Shown here: positions 1-7,974 of the stretch, piece by piece
How the letters are laid out: each line of letters begins with the position of its first letter
How positions within the stretch are numbered: position 1 is the stretch's first letter
Source: an uncultured Pseudomonas sp.
GTDB lineage: Bacteria > Pseudomonadota > Gammaproteobacteria > Pseudomonadales > Pseudomonadaceae
NCBI RefSeq assembly: GCF_946885885.1
Contig: NZ_CAMPHN010000084.1
Coordinates: 1-18,674 of the forward strand
Direction of reading: 5' to 3'
DNA length: 18,674 bases
Made by a program: the position numbers and the translations under genes
The notes under the pieces: model-generated
Told to the model about the DNA's origin: nothing
What the model saw: the letters and a program-made list of their open reading frames with translations, nothing else
The model's database searches: none

Positions 1-3000
1 CGTCCAGGGCGACTTCCAGGGTTTCGCCGTCCAGGGTGCCGAAGCCCTCGTCGAGGAACAGCGAGTCGATGCTGGTTTTGTGGCTGACCAGGTCGGACAG
101 GGCCAAGGCCAGGGCCAGGCTGACCAGAAAGCTTTCGCCGCCGGAGAGGGTCTTGGTGTCGCGGGCGACATCGGCTTGCCAGGTGTCGATCACTTGCAAC
201 TCCAGTTCGCCGCTGGTCTTTCGCGCCAACTGGTAGCGCCCGTGCAGGCGTTCGAGTTGCCGGTTGGCCAGGTAGACCAGGTGATCGAGGGTCAGGCCCT
301 GGGCGAATTTGCGGTATTTGGCGCCATCGGAGGAGCCGATCAAACCGTTGAGGTGTTGCCAGAGGTCGTATGCCTCTTGCTTGGCGGCGATCTCGGCGAA
401 CAGGCTTTGCTGGTTTTGCCGGCGCGCCTCGTCGCTTTGCAACTGCCCGCGGATTTCCCCCTGGCGCTCGCTCAGGCCCTTGAGCTGGCCATTGAGCAGT
501 TGCAACTGTTCATCCAATTGCTCGCGGCTCGACTCGGTCGGCACCATCGCCTGCAAACTCGCCAACTGCTGCTCGGCGGCGCTTTTCAGCGCCTGGGCTT
601 CGGCCAGGGCTTGGTGCAGGCGTTCCTTGAGCCGGGTCAGCGCCTGGCACTGCTGATCGTCGAGCTTGGCGGCCTGGAATGCGGCTTCATCGGCAAAGGG
701 GCTGGCGGCCAGGGCGGCGTGCCATTGCTCGGCTTTTTCCGTCAGTTGTTGGCGTTGTTCGAGCAGGCGTTGGCCCTGGGTGTGCGCGGCGCCCTGCAAT
801 TGCTGCTGGCGGCTCTGCGCTTCGCCCAGTTGGAATTCGCTTTGTTGCAAAGCAAGCAGCGGGTCGGCAGGCATAGCGACGTCGGGCAGAGCTTCATGCT
901 GCAAGGTCGCCCAGCGCTGCCGCCAGTGCTCATCCATCTCACGAGCAGTGCTTACTGCCTGCTCCAGGGTTCGCGCTTGCTCCTGTAACTGCTGGCTTTG
1001 TTGCTGCGCCCGCTGCCAAGCCTGCCATTCGGTCTGGCGCTGGCCGAGCCACTGCTGGCTATCGCTCGGCAATTCGTAACCGAAGCCCGCCAGCTCGGCG
1101 CTTAAAGCCTGTTCGCGTTCGCCGCGCTGGAATTGCAACTGTTGCAAGCGCTGGTTGATATCCGCGAGTGTGGCCTGGCTTTGCTGATGCTTCTGAGTGT
1201 CCAGCTGCAACTGTTGCTGGGCGCTGGTACAGGCCTGCTCGATTTGCTGACGTGCAGTGCGCGCGCGCTCTAGCGTCGCCTTCAGCTGGTCGAGCTGCAT
1301 AAGGCTGCGCTGCAAACCCTCGAGTTCGTCCGTCAGTTGCTGTTGGTGATCGGCAAGCGCGGCCTCGTAGGTCAGTTCGCGGCCGAGTTGCTGGCTCAGT
1401 TGCCGCCAGTGCTCACCGTGCTGCGCGTGCATCTGCGCAAACGCCTGTTGCTGCTGCTCGCAGTGTTCGAGCTGCGAAGCCAGTTTCGCCAATACGGCGG
1501 CCAGTTCCTGACCGCTACCGGCCAGAGCCTCCAGCTCGGCTTTTTTCGCCTGCAAGGTACGCTGCGTCGCGGAAACGTCCAACGCCTGGTAGGCCGCAAT
1601 CGCCGGATGCTGTTGGGAGCCGCACAACGGGCAGGCCTCGCCCTCCTGCAATTGGGCGCGGTAGCTTTCCAGGGCCTGGATACGCTGTTCCTGTTCGAGC
1701 AGTTTTTCCTGGTCGCGCACCTGCTGTTGCAGGTCTTTGTAACGCGCGCGCAAAGCCTCGACTTCGCGATTTTGGTCGGTGTGCCGGCCGCTCAGCTCGG
1801 CGGTCTGGGTCTGCAGTTGCTGCTGATCCAGGCTCAACTGCCGACGCGCCGCCGCAAGCTGCTTGAGCTGCGCCACAACAGCGGTTTGGCTATGCAGGTT
1901 TTGCCAGCGCTCGCGCAATCCGGCTTCGCTACCGCCGTTCAGCAGCTCGCCCACTCGTTGCTGTTGTTCGCCCTCGCACTGCTGCGCCGCCACTAAACGC
2001 GCCTGCTGCTCGTCCAGGCTGGCACGCTGGTCGGTCAGTTGCGTTGCGAGGGTTTGCCCGGCCTGCTCGGCCTGGCACTGCTGAGCGAGCAACTGGTCGA
2101 TCTGTGCGGTGAGCTCCTGGCGCGCCTCGAGCTTGTTACGCCAGGCCGCCAGTTGTTCGCCGAGCAGCCCGTGTTGGGCCTTGTCGCTCAGTTGCAGCGC
2201 CAATTGCTGGCGCTGCTCGGCCAGTTGCGCCTGCGCCTGCTGGCGCTCGTTCAGCAGTTGCCCGCTGAACTGCCGCGCTTGCCACAGGCAGGCGCCGATC
2301 TGCTGCGCCACCTGTTGCCGTTCGCTTTCGGTCTGCCGCAGCGCCTGTTCGGTTTGCTGCAACGCCTGGTGCGCCGCTTGCCAATCGCGGTATAGCGGTT
2401 GCAGGCGCGCGGCGGGCTCGTTCGCCGCCAGTTGTTGCAGCTGCGGCTGCGCGCCGAGCAGCTCGTCCCGCGCCTGCTGTTCGGCTTGTAGTGCGGCGTG
2501 CAGCCGACCCTGGGTCTTGTTCAGCTCGTCGCGCCATTGCCTTTGGCGCTGCAGCTCGGCCTGCTCGACGACCAGGCGGGCTTCTTCGCCGCGCAAGCGT
2601 TCGGCTTCGGCGCTCAGTTGCTGGCGCTGTTCGTCGCTCAGCAGCTCGACGCCCGACGCTTTGGCACGCAATTGATCGAGCAGGCTTTTGGCCTCGCGGG
2701 TCTGTTCGAACACCCGCTGGGAAATCTGCCCGTAGATATCGGTGCCGGTGAGTTCTTCCAGCAGCTCGGCGCGCTGGTTGGCATTGGCTTCGAGAAAGGC
2801 GGCGAACCCACCCTGGGCCAGCAGCATGGACTTGGTGAAACGCTCGAAATCCAGCCCGGTCAGGCGTTCGGTTTCACGCAGTTTCTCGTTGATCTTGTCG
2901 GTGATGATCTGGCCGTCGCCGCTGGCCAGCTCGACTTTCGGCGCCTGCAACGCGCCGTCGGCCTTGTCGCGCGCACGGCGCTGGCTCCAGAACGCGCGGT

Positions 3001-3274
3001 AGGCCACGCCCTTGACCTCGAACTCGACCTCGGCCAGGCAATCGGCGGTGTGCCGGGTCATCAGCTCGTTGCCGCCGGCCGATAGCGTGCTCATCCGCGG
3101 CGTGCGGTGATACAAGGCCAGGCAAATGGCGTCGAGCAGCGTGGTTTTGCCGGCGCCGGTGGGCCCGGTGATGGCGAACAGGCCACTGCCGGCGAACGGC
3201 TCGGCGGTGAAGTCGATCTTCCACTCGCCTTTCAGCGAATTGAGGTTTTTCAGGCGCAGGGTCAGTATTTTCAT
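1..3274 (-). CDS. sbcC: Exonuclease SbcCD subunit C (SMC/Rad50-like ATPase), C-terminus cut by window edge
   Basis: ATPase subunit of the SbcCD nuclease, which with SbcD opens and degrades hairpins and protein-blocked DNA ends. The visible 1091 codons are open throughout, read from the ATG at 3274 ([18 protein letters not shown]). Walker A GPTGAGKT is at residues 37-44. Long Gln/Ala/Leu/Glu-rich coiled coils flank a zinc hook CPLC at 548-551 (plus bases 1622-1633). The ABC signature LSGGES is at 1043-1048, followed by Walker B IDSLFLDE with the catalytic Glu at 1076. Probably only about 40-50 residues are missing at the C-terminus, judging by family length. No clear Shine-Dalgarno precedes the ATG. 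Upstream is the broken dehydrogenase gene (81-bp gap) rather than sbcD, which is unusual. Long open frames on the opposite strand are a by-product of the coiled-coil codon composition. Confidence 0.96.
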   Translation of the reverse strand, partial: MKILTLRLKNLNSLKGEWKIDFTAEPFAGSGLFAITGPTGAGKTTLLDAICLALYHRTPRMSTLSAGGNELMTRHTADCLAEVEFEVKGVAYRAFWSQRRARDKADGALQAPKVELASGDGQIITDKINEKLRETERLTGLDFERFTKSMLLAQGGFAAFLEANANQRAELLEELTGTDIYGQISQRVFEQTREAKSLLDQLRAKASGVELLSDEQRQQLSAEAERLRGEEARLVVEQAELQRQRQWRDELNKTQGRLHAALQAEQQARDELLGAQPQLQQLAANEPAARLQPLYRDWQAAHQALQQTEQALRQTESERQQVAQQIGACLWQARQFSGQLLNERQQAQAQLAEQRQQLALQLSDKAQHGLLGEQLAAWRNKLEARQELTAQIDQLLAQQCQAEQAGQTLATQLTDQRASLDEQQARLVAAQQCEGEQQQRVGELLNGGSEAGLRERWQNLHSQTAVVAQLKQLAAARRQLSLDQQQLQTQTAELSGRHTDQNREVEALRARYKDLQQQVRDQEKLLEQEQRIQALESYRAQLQEGEACPLCGSQQHPAIAAYQALDVSATQRTLQAKKAELEALAGSGQELAAVLAKLASQLEHCEQQQQAFAQMHAQHGEHWRQLSQQLGRELTYEAALADHQQQLTDELEGLQRSLMQLDQLKATLERARTARQQIEQACTSAQQQLQLDTQKHQQSQATLADINQRLQQLQFQRGEREQALSAELAGFGYELPSDSQQWLGQRQTEWQAWQRAQQQSQQLQEQARTLEQAVSTAREMDEHWRQRWATLQHEALPDVAMPADPLLALQQSEFQLGEAQSRQQQLQGAAHTQGQRLLEQRQQLTEKAEQWHAALAASPFADEAAFQAAKLDDQQCQALTRLKERLHQALAEAQALKSAAEQQLASLQAMVPTESSREQLDEQLQLLNGQLKGLSERQGEIRGQLQSDEARRQNQQSLFAEIAAKQEAYDLWQHLNGLIGSSDGAKYRKFAQGLTLDHLVYLANRQLERLHGRYQLARKTSGELELQVIDTWQADVARDTKTLSGGESFLVSLALALALSDLVSHKTSIDSLFLDEGFGTLDGETLEVALD

Positions 3275-3355
3275 CGCGCAGGCGGGGCTCGCAACAGCCT
3301 TTCGGTAGGTCGCCTATCCTATCCGAACCTCCGCCGGCGCGTCGGCCCGATGCGC

Positions 3356-4527
3356 TCAGGGCATGAATACCGCGCGCATGCAGTTCTGCGATTTCCGTTT
3401 GAACAGCTCGTAGCCTTTCGGCGATTCCTCCAGGTCCATCGGGTGGGTCAGCAGGTAGCTGGGGTCCAGTTCGCCGTTCTGGATGTGCTCGAACAATTTG
3501 CCGGTGTAGCGCTGCCCCGGCTGCTGCCCGGAACGCAGGGTCAGCGCCTTGTTGACGATGGCGCCGATGGGGAATTTATCCAGCACGCTGCCATACACGC
3601 CGATCACCGAGATATTGCCGCCCTTGCGACAGGCTCGAATCGCCTGACGCAAGACCGTGCCGTGCTCGGTGTGCAGACGCAGCGCTTGTTTGGTCTTGTC
3701 GTAGGCGTAATCGAGCGGGGTGCCATGGGCCTCCATGCCGACGCAATCGATGCAGCGGTCGGGGCCGCGGCCGCCGGTCAACTCCAACAAGGCTTCGTGC
3801 ACATCGGTGGTCAGGTAGTTGATGGTGATCGCACCGGCACGGCGCTCGGCCAGTTCGAGACGATCGGCGAAGCGGTCGATCGCGATCACCCGTTCGGCGC
3901 CGAGCAGGTAGGCGCTGCGAATCGCCATCTGGCCGACCCCGCCGCAGCCCCATACAGTCACCGTATCGCCCGCTTCGATGCCGGCGATATCGGCGGCGAA
4001 ATAGCCGGTCGGCGCGGCATCCGAGACGAATACCGCCTGTTCGTTGCTGACCCCGTCGGGCACTTTGAACAGGTTGACGTCGGCATAGGGCACGCGCACA
4101 TAGGTTGCATGGCTGCCAGGGTAGCCGCCGAAGGCATGGCTATAGCCGATGATGCCCGCGCAGGGTTGGCCGTAGATCAGATCGGTGATCTGCGGTTTGG
4201 GGTTGGAGTTGTCGCAGCAGGAAAAATCGCTGCGTTTGCAGTACTCGCAATCGCCGCAGCCGATGATCGAGATGCTCACCACCCGATCGCCCTTGGCCAA
4301 GCCGGTGATCGCCGAGCCGGTTTCCACCACTTCGCCGAGAAACTCGTGGCCGATGATATCGCCCGGCTTCATCGCCGGCACGTAGCCGCCGAGCAAGTGC
4401 AGGTCGCGGAACCGCATACCGAGGACATGATCACCCGCAAAATCGCGTCGCGCGGGTTGACGATGCTCGGGTCCGGCACGGTATCCACTTGCAGCTTGTT
4501 CGGTGCCTGCCAGGTCAGCGCTCTCAT
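3356..4527 (-). pseudogene. Zinc-dependent alcohol dehydrogenase (MDR family), frameshifted near the N-terminus
   Basis: The family is zinc- and NAD(P)-dependent alcohol/aldehyde dehydrogenases, resembling the glutathione-dependent formaldehyde dehydrogenase branch. Translation from the ATG at 4527 gives a normal N-terminus (MRALTWQAPNKLQVDTVPDP...SSVCGS) and then goes out of frame at 4405-4408, where CG is doubled; this frame stops at 4369-4371 after 52 residues. The other frame carries the rest intact: DLHLLGGY, catalytic-zinc GHE, a structural-zinc cluster (CGDCEYCKRSDFSCC), the Rossmann motif GCGGVGQ, and an end at RAVFMP. Removing two bases restores exactly 389 codons plus a stop. The ATG overlaps the stop of the upstream SRPBCC gene (ATGA), so the two were coupled. 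The extended 398-residue frame from 4552 is an artefact running into that upstream gene. This is either a true pseudogene or a sequencing error. Confidence 0.85.
4405..4408 (-). other. Frameshift site: doubled CG dinucleotide in the dehydrogenase gene
   Basis: Family members read VCGSDLHLLGGY here. The minus strand reads GGT TCC GCG ACC TGC, whereas GGT TCC GAC CTG CAC would give GSDLH. The surplus is two bases inside the plus-strand CGCG at 4405-4408. The break falls directly after the Cys that is expected to be a catalytic zinc ligand, so no single frame includes both halves of the active site. Confidence 0.8.
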
Positions 4528-5324
4528 GATTGCACCTGCCAATGCGGCTCATGCGCGGGTTGCAGCGGCTCGTCGCGGGATTGGCGGCGGGCGTCGCTGC
4601 TACGCGATACCGCGACTTCGCCGGTCTCCAGGTATTGCTTGATACGGCGCAGTTCGCGCGTCAGCAGGCCGCCGAGCAGCGGGGTCAGCAAAGATGCGCC
4701 GGCATAACCGAGCACGCCGGCCGGCGGTTCGCAGGCGAGCACCACTTTGATTTCGGTGCCGCGTGCCTGGGGTGCGTCGGCGAGGCTGATCGTGCAACGC
4801 AGGGGCAACCAGGCGTCGGCCTCGGAGACCCAGGCCAACTGCTGGTTATCGCGTACCTCTTCGAGACGGGCGAAGGACTGCAGCGGTTTGCCCAACGGCC
4901 CCTCGACGCTCCAGCGAAAACGATTGGGTTCGATCTGTTCGAGACGCTGCACGCGCTCCAGCACCTCGGCGAGCTTCGTGGTGTCGCGCAAAAAATCGAA
5001 CACTTCATTGCGCGGCTTGCCGACGGTCACGTTGCGCATACAGGCTTCGAGGTTGTGCCAACCGTATTCGCGGCGCAGTTGCTCTTCCCAGGGCGAAGGG
5101 CTCAAGGACTCCTTGATCGGGCAGTGCTGGCTGATGCCGCGAGCGGCGAGGAAGCCGCCGAACAGCACCTGGGCCCAACCGCCGATACCGCCCTGGCGCA
5201 AGCCGTTGCCCAGCAGCAGGCCGCCGCCGATCAGTGAAAGCACCCGTTCGAGGCCGGTCACGTTATGCCTGTGAGCATCCAGCGTGGTGTGCGTCGCCGC
5301 TAATGGCTGTTCGAACTCGGACAT
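4524..5324 (-). CDS. DUF2892/YgaP-type membrane segment fused to an SRPBCC domain
   Basis: A 266-residue protein. Residues ~20-72 resemble the small YgaP/DUF2892 membrane domain: two glycine-rich hydrophobic stretches (LSLIGGGLLLGNGL and WAQVLFGGFLAARG) ending in HCPIKESL. Residues ~95-245 look like an SRPBCC (START-like, polyketide cyclase/dehydrase) domain, opening with VTVGKPRNEVFDFLRD and containing RFRWSVEGPLGKPL and LACEPPAGVLG. SRPBCC domains bind hydrophobic ligands in a deep cavity; which ligand cannot be told from sequence. The polar C-terminal tail is probably disordered. The start is well supported by AGGAGG four bases before the ATG. The stop overlaps the dehydrogenase start (ATGA), so the pair is one coupled unit. 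The leader hairpin covering the Shine-Dalgarno suggests translational control. Confidence 0.85.
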   Translation of the reverse strand: MSEFEQPLAATHTTLDAHRHNVTGLERVLSLIGGGLLLGNGLRQGGIGGWAQVLFGGFLAARGISQHCPIKESLSPSPWEEQLRREYGWHNLEACMRNVTVGKPRNEVFDFLRDTTKLAEVLERVQRLEQIEPNRFRWSVEGPLGKPLQSFARLEEVRDNQQLAWVSEADAWLPLRCTISLADAPQARGTEIKVVLACEPPAGVLGYAGASLLTPLLGGLLTRELRRIKQYLETGEVAVSRSSDARRQSRDEPLQPAHEPHWQVQS

Positions 5325-5328
5325 GCTG

Positions 5329-5358
5329 CCTCCTACGAATGGGTTCGTTCATAGGAGG
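5329..5358 (-). promoter_or_regulatory. Leader hairpin that base-pairs the Shine-Dalgarno of the SRPBCC gene
   Basis: In the minus-strand transcript, CCUCCUAUGAA (5358-5348) can pair with UUCGUAGGAGG (5339-5329) across the 8-base loop CGAACCCA. This gives 11 consecutive pairs, including one U-G wobble. The 3' arm contains the entire AGGAGG, which lies four bases before the start codon at 5324. An out-of-frame AUG lies in the 5' arm. The pairing is seen in the sequence. A switch role (thermometer-like, or ligand/protein controlled) is inference; the same palindrome could be a DNA operator. Confidence 0.5.
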
Positions 5359-5462
5359 ACTGGGCCGGACGCGCGGGCGTTCAAGCTTTTACGCGCTAAC
5401 CCGACGGAAGCGCTGCGCTGACGGGATTGCCTGTAGAGGGTGGCCTGCCAGGACGGCGGCAT
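5356..5462. other. Unassigned spacer between the SRPBCC leader and the 318-bp element
   Basis: No credible gene is visible. Short open frames here have no ribosome-binding site and run into repeats or the SRPBCC gene. The minus-strand promoter of the SRPBCC-dehydrogenase pair may lie here or inside the neighbouring element, but I see no convincing -35/-10 pair. Confidence 0.4.
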
Positions 5463-5780
5463 AGCAGGCCATTGAAAAACGTAGGCGAGGCCGGCAAGAC
5501 AATACCGATGGCTGCCCCGCAAAAACAGGCGAGAAACGCAGCGCAGCGAAGTAACAGCCAACGGCTGGCCCGAAGGGTGAGCGCAGCGAATCAAGCGGCT
5601 GGGGTCGCACGCGAGTTTACGTGCTGTAAATGAGCATTACTCGCTTCGCTCGCCCTACGGGCCGCGCTGAAGCGCGTTAGCCGCAAGCGGCTTCCGACCG
5701 GGCTGGCGCTCCAGCCTGTTTTTAACGCCCCTCGCTTTTATCAAGAGGGGCCAACGCAGGTAGTTCTTCAACGGCCTGCT
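5463..5780. mobile_element. MITE-like non-autonomous element, 318 bp, with 18-bp terminal inverted repeats
   Basis: The ends are AGCAGGCCATTGAAAAAC (5463-5480) and, inverted, AGCAGGCCGTTGAAGAAC (5763-5780). They match at 16 of 18 positions and both differences are transitions. There is no transposase frame. The interior is packed with short perfect hairpins: 5555-5567 (5-bp stem), 5663-5676 (CGCGCT/AGCGCG), 5679-5692 (AGCCGC/GCGGCT), 5701-5716 (GGCTGG/CCAGCC) and 5727-5751. No target-site duplication is obvious. The right end overlaps the last base of the sbcD stop codon. Together with the gap before it, the element fills the ~450 bp gene-free stretch downstream of sbcD. Confidence 0.6.
5727..5751 (-). 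terminator. Possible terminator hairpin downstream of sbcD
   Basis: GCCCCTC (5727-5733) and GAGGGGC (5745-5751) form a 7-bp GC-rich stem with an 11-base loop. On the minus strand it is followed by GTTAAAAAC, which is not a proper U-tract, so termination would be weak or rho-aided. It is part of the 318-bp element. Confidence 0.3.
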
Positions 5781-6991
5781 CAGTCGCGCAGCTGGGCGAG
5801 CGTATCGCGGTAGAGCGCACGCAGGCGCTCCTGCAACGCGTCGTCGAGCGCCTCGCCGGCCAGACGCCGCGCGAATACATCGTCGGGGCTCAGCTCGTCG
5901 AGCGTTTCGCGGGTTTGCCTGCTCAGGGATAATGCCGCCGCGCCGCGCTCGCGACGAATCCTCAGCACCTCGACCGGCAAGCCCTCGCACAACGCGGCGA
6001 CCCGCACTTGCAGATCGCTCAGGTAGTCGTCAGTGGCGACCTGCACTTCCAGCCAGACCGGCCGCTCGGCGCTGCCCTGTTCCGCGGCTACGGCTATCGC
6101 CTGTTCGAGTTCCTTGAGCGTGCCGCGCAACGACAACAGCGGTTGGAAACAGGGCACCGGCAACGCGGTGACCGCGCTCAGACCGCTGCGCACCAGGTCG
6201 ACCAACAGCACCTCTTTTTGCTGCTTGGCCTCGTCGAAGCTCAGCGCGATCGGCGAGCCGCAATAACGGATATGCTCCAGGCCACCGACCTTCTGCGGCC
6301 GGTGGATATGTCCCAGGGCGATATAGGCGGCCGGCGGAAAGGCGCTGGTCGGGAAGGCCTCCAGGCTGCCGACGTAGATCTCGCGCACCGAGTCGCTGGC
6401 GCTGGCGCCAACGGTGGTCAAATGTCCGCTGGCGATAATCGGCAGTTCGCCGCCGAGCTGATCACGCTTGGCCTCGGCCAGGGCGAACAGCTCCAGATAA
6501 TGTTGCTGGATCGCCTGCTGCAACGACAGTTGCTTGTCTTCGGCACTCTGTCCGGCCTGGCTTTGCAGTACGTCGCGCGGGCGGATAAAGGGAATAGCGC
6601 AGAGAATCGCCCCCGGCGCGCCATCGCGCTTGTGCAGCACCAGCACCTGTTCCTCCATGCTCGCGCACACGCCGGGAATCACCCGGCTGCCGAGCTGCGC
6701 CAGCAGGGTCTTGCTCTCGCCGAGCATGGCCACCGAATCGTGATTGCCGCCGAGCACCACCAGCTCGCAACCGCTCGCGCGCAGCTCGACGATAAAGCGG
6801 TTGTACTGCTCGCGGGCATAGCTGGGCGGCGCGCCGGTGTCGAACACATCGCCGGCGATCAACAACGCGTCGACCGCGTGCTCGCGCACCTGGTCGATCA
6901 GCCAGGCGCAGAACGCCTGATGCTCGGCCTGGCGGGTCTTGCCGATAAAATGCTGGCCCAGGTGCCAATCGGAGGTGTGCAGGATGCGCAT
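5780..6991 (-). CDS. sbcD: Exonuclease SbcCD subunit D (Mre11-like nuclease)
   Basis: Nuclease subunit of SbcCD, a calcineurin-like metallophosphoesterase. The 403 residues, a normal family length, show the ordered metal-binding motifs: DWH at 8-10 (MRILHTSDWHLGQ), GDVFDTG, GNHDS, then GHLT and GHIHRP. The ATG at 6991 is the standard family start; its Shine-Dalgarno is weak. The stop TGA at 5780-5782 overlaps the inverted end of the 318-bp element. sbcC, normally directly downstream and often overlapping, is about 2.5 kb away behind the element and two unrelated genes on the same strand, so the two subunits may no longer share translational coupling. Confidence 0.96.
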   Translation of the reverse strand: MRILHTSDWHLGQHFIGKTRQAEHQAFCAWLIDQVREHAVDALLIAGDVFDTGAPPSYAREQYNRFIVELRASGCELVVLGGNHDSVAMLGESKTLLAQLGSRVIPGVCASMEEQVLVLHKRDGAPGAILCAIPFIRPRDVLQSQAGQSAEDKQLSLQQAIQQHYLELFALAEAKRDQLGGELPIIASGHLTTVGASASDSVREIYVGSLEAFPTSAFPPAAYIALGHIHRPQKVGGLEHIRYCGSPIALSFDEAKQQKEVLLVDLVRSGLSAVTALPVPCFQPLLSLRGTLKELEQAIAVAAEQGSAERPVWLEVQVATDDYLSDLQVRVAALCEGLPVEVLRIRRERGAAALSLSRQTRETLDELSPDDVFARRLAGEALDDALQERLRALYRDTLAQLRD

Positions 6992-7097
6992 CTCGTTGAA
7001 CTCTCATTGCAGACGATCCGGCAACCTTGCCTGTTCGCCCCGGTCGAAGCAAATGCGCGATGGATGGGCCGAGCGGATAGGCAATGCTCGGTGCATC

Positions 7098-7103
7098 TAT
7101 GCT
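7098..7103 (+). promoter_or_regulatory. Candidate -10 box for the HAD phosphatase gene
   Basis: TATGCT lies 35 bases before the ATG at 7139, in the 147-bp gap divergent from sbcD. The -35 region (GGATAG at 17-bp spacing) is poor. A 6-bp inverted repeat CCGAGC/GCTCGG lies just upstream and could be an operator. Weak evidence. Confidence 0.22.
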
Positions 7104-7138
7104 AAAAGATCATTCACCCCGCAGGAGCCCTATAGCGC

Positions 7139-7840
7139 ATGAAGCGAACCTGTCATATCGACCTGCTGATCTGCGATTGCGACGGCGTTTTGGTCGACAG
7201 CGAAATCCTTTCCGAACGCAGCATGCGCGAGACGCTGGCGGCCCATGTGCCGCTGCATGAGCTGGAAATCGTCCTGAGCGGCACCTTCGGCCTGCAAAGC
7301 CGCGACATTCTCGCACGGGTCGAAGCGCATTTCGGCATCCACCTGCCGACCGGCTTGCATGCCGAACACCTGGCCCGTTGCGACGCGCTTATCCATAACG
7401 AAGTGCAGGCCATACCCGGCGTCTGCGCGGCCCTGCTGAGCATCGACCTGCCCCTGGCCATCGCCTCCAACGGCCGTTACCAGGCAGTGGAACGCGCCCT
7501 CCTGCGCTGTGAACTGAGCGAACGGGTGGATATCGGCATCTTTTCCGCCGACCAGGTCGAGCGGCCCAAGCCGGCACCCGATCTCTACTTGCTGGCGGCG
7601 AAAACCGCCGGAGTCGCGCCGCAGCGTTGCCTGGTGGTGGAAGACAGCGTCACCGGGGTGACCGCCGCCCTGGCCGCTGGCATGCAGGTGATCGGCTTTC
7701 TCGGCGCCAGCCACATTCCCCCGGAGCACGCGCAAAACCTGCGGCAACTGGGGGTGGAACACCTGATCGAGGATATGCGTGAATTGCCGGCGCTGGTCGA
7801 GCGGCTGCGCTACGCCGAGCCGGCTGAAGCGTTGTCTTAA
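7139..7840 (+). CDS. HAD-superfamily phosphatase, beta-phosphoglucomutase/phosphoglycolate phosphatase-like subfamily
   Basis: A 233-residue HAD hydrolase that should dephosphorylate a small phosphorylated metabolite via an aspartyl-phosphate. Motif I is DCDGVLVDSE with nucleophile Asp13 and acid Asp15; motif II is IASNG; motif III is the Lys in ERPKPAPD; motif IV is VVEDS. The region between motif I and II is the helical C1 cap typical of the phosphoglycolate phosphatase and 6-phosphogluconate phosphatase (YieH) type, so the substrate cannot be assigned. CAGGAG lies about 11 bases before the ATG. The gene is divergent from sbcD and is followed after 11 bases by a REP doublet. It appears monocistronic. 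Confidence 0.9.
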   Translation: MKRTCHIDLLICDCDGVLVDSEILSERSMRETLAAHVPLHELEIVLSGTFGLQSRDILARVEAHFGIHLPTGLHAEHLARCDALIHNEVQAIPGVCAALLSIDLPLAIASNGRYQAVERALLRCELSERVDIGIFSADQVERPKPAPDLYLLAAKTAGVAPQRCLVVEDSVTGVTAALAAGMQVIGFLGASHIPPEHAQNLRQLGVEHLIEDMRELPALVERLRYAEPAEALS

Positions 7841-7851
7841 GGGCGGACCTC

Positions 7852-7943
7852 GTAGGTTGGGTTGAGGAGCGCAGCGACGAAGCCCAACGATGGCCGCCCT
7901 GCCGAAGATCGTGTTGGGCTTCGCAGAGCTCAGCCCAACCTAC
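7852..7943. repeat. REP doublet (REPIN-like), GTAG-foot family, copy 1
   Basis: Foot GTAG at 7852-7855, then GTTGGG (7856-7861) pairing with CCCAAC (7883-7888). A second hairpin follows, GTTGGG (7913-7918) with CCCAAC (7934-7939), and then the inverted foot CTAC (7940-7943). Two hairpins in mirror orientation with tetranucleotide feet is the published layout of REP doublets mobilised by REP-associated tyrosine transposases. It fills the gap between two convergent genes. No such transposase is in the window. Confidence 0.75.
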
Positions 7944-7974
7944 GTGGCCCAACATGATCGAGAAGTGCAGCGAC

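Noticed and set aside
80..3085. Long open frames on the plus strand (for example 80-988, 1337-1996, 2498-3085)
   Set aside because: They are exactly antisense, codon-on-codon, to the Gln/Ala/Leu-rich coiled coils of SbcC; no ribosome-binding sites and low-complexity translations.
4528..4552. Dehydrogenase start at 4552 giving a 398-residue protein
   Set aside because: The first ~45 residues of that frame are an out-of-frame reading of the N-terminal gene portion; the correct family N-terminus begins at 4527 in another frame.
3107..4642. 511-residue plus-strand open frame
   Set aside because: It runs antisense across the sbcC start, the dehydrogenase and the end of the SRPBCC gene, all supported by conserved motifs on the minus strand. 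Its length reflects high GC.
5349..5633. Small open frames on both strands in the gap after sbcD
   Set aside because: They translate repeat sequence in the 318-bp element, lack ribosome-binding sites and are not recognisable proteins.
5463..5780. Complete insertion sequence
   Set aside because: Inverted ends exist but there is no transposase frame and no clear target duplication, so only a non-autonomous element can be supported.
6008..7105. 365-residue plus-strand open frame antisense to sbcD
   Set aside because: sbcD has all Mre11-type motifs in order on the minus strand; the antisense frame has none.
7851..7944. CRISPR-like or tRNA-like reading of the palindromic repeats
   Set aside because: No regular direct repeats with unique spacers, no cas genes and no cloverleaf; the alternating inverted motifs with GTAG feet fit REP doublets.
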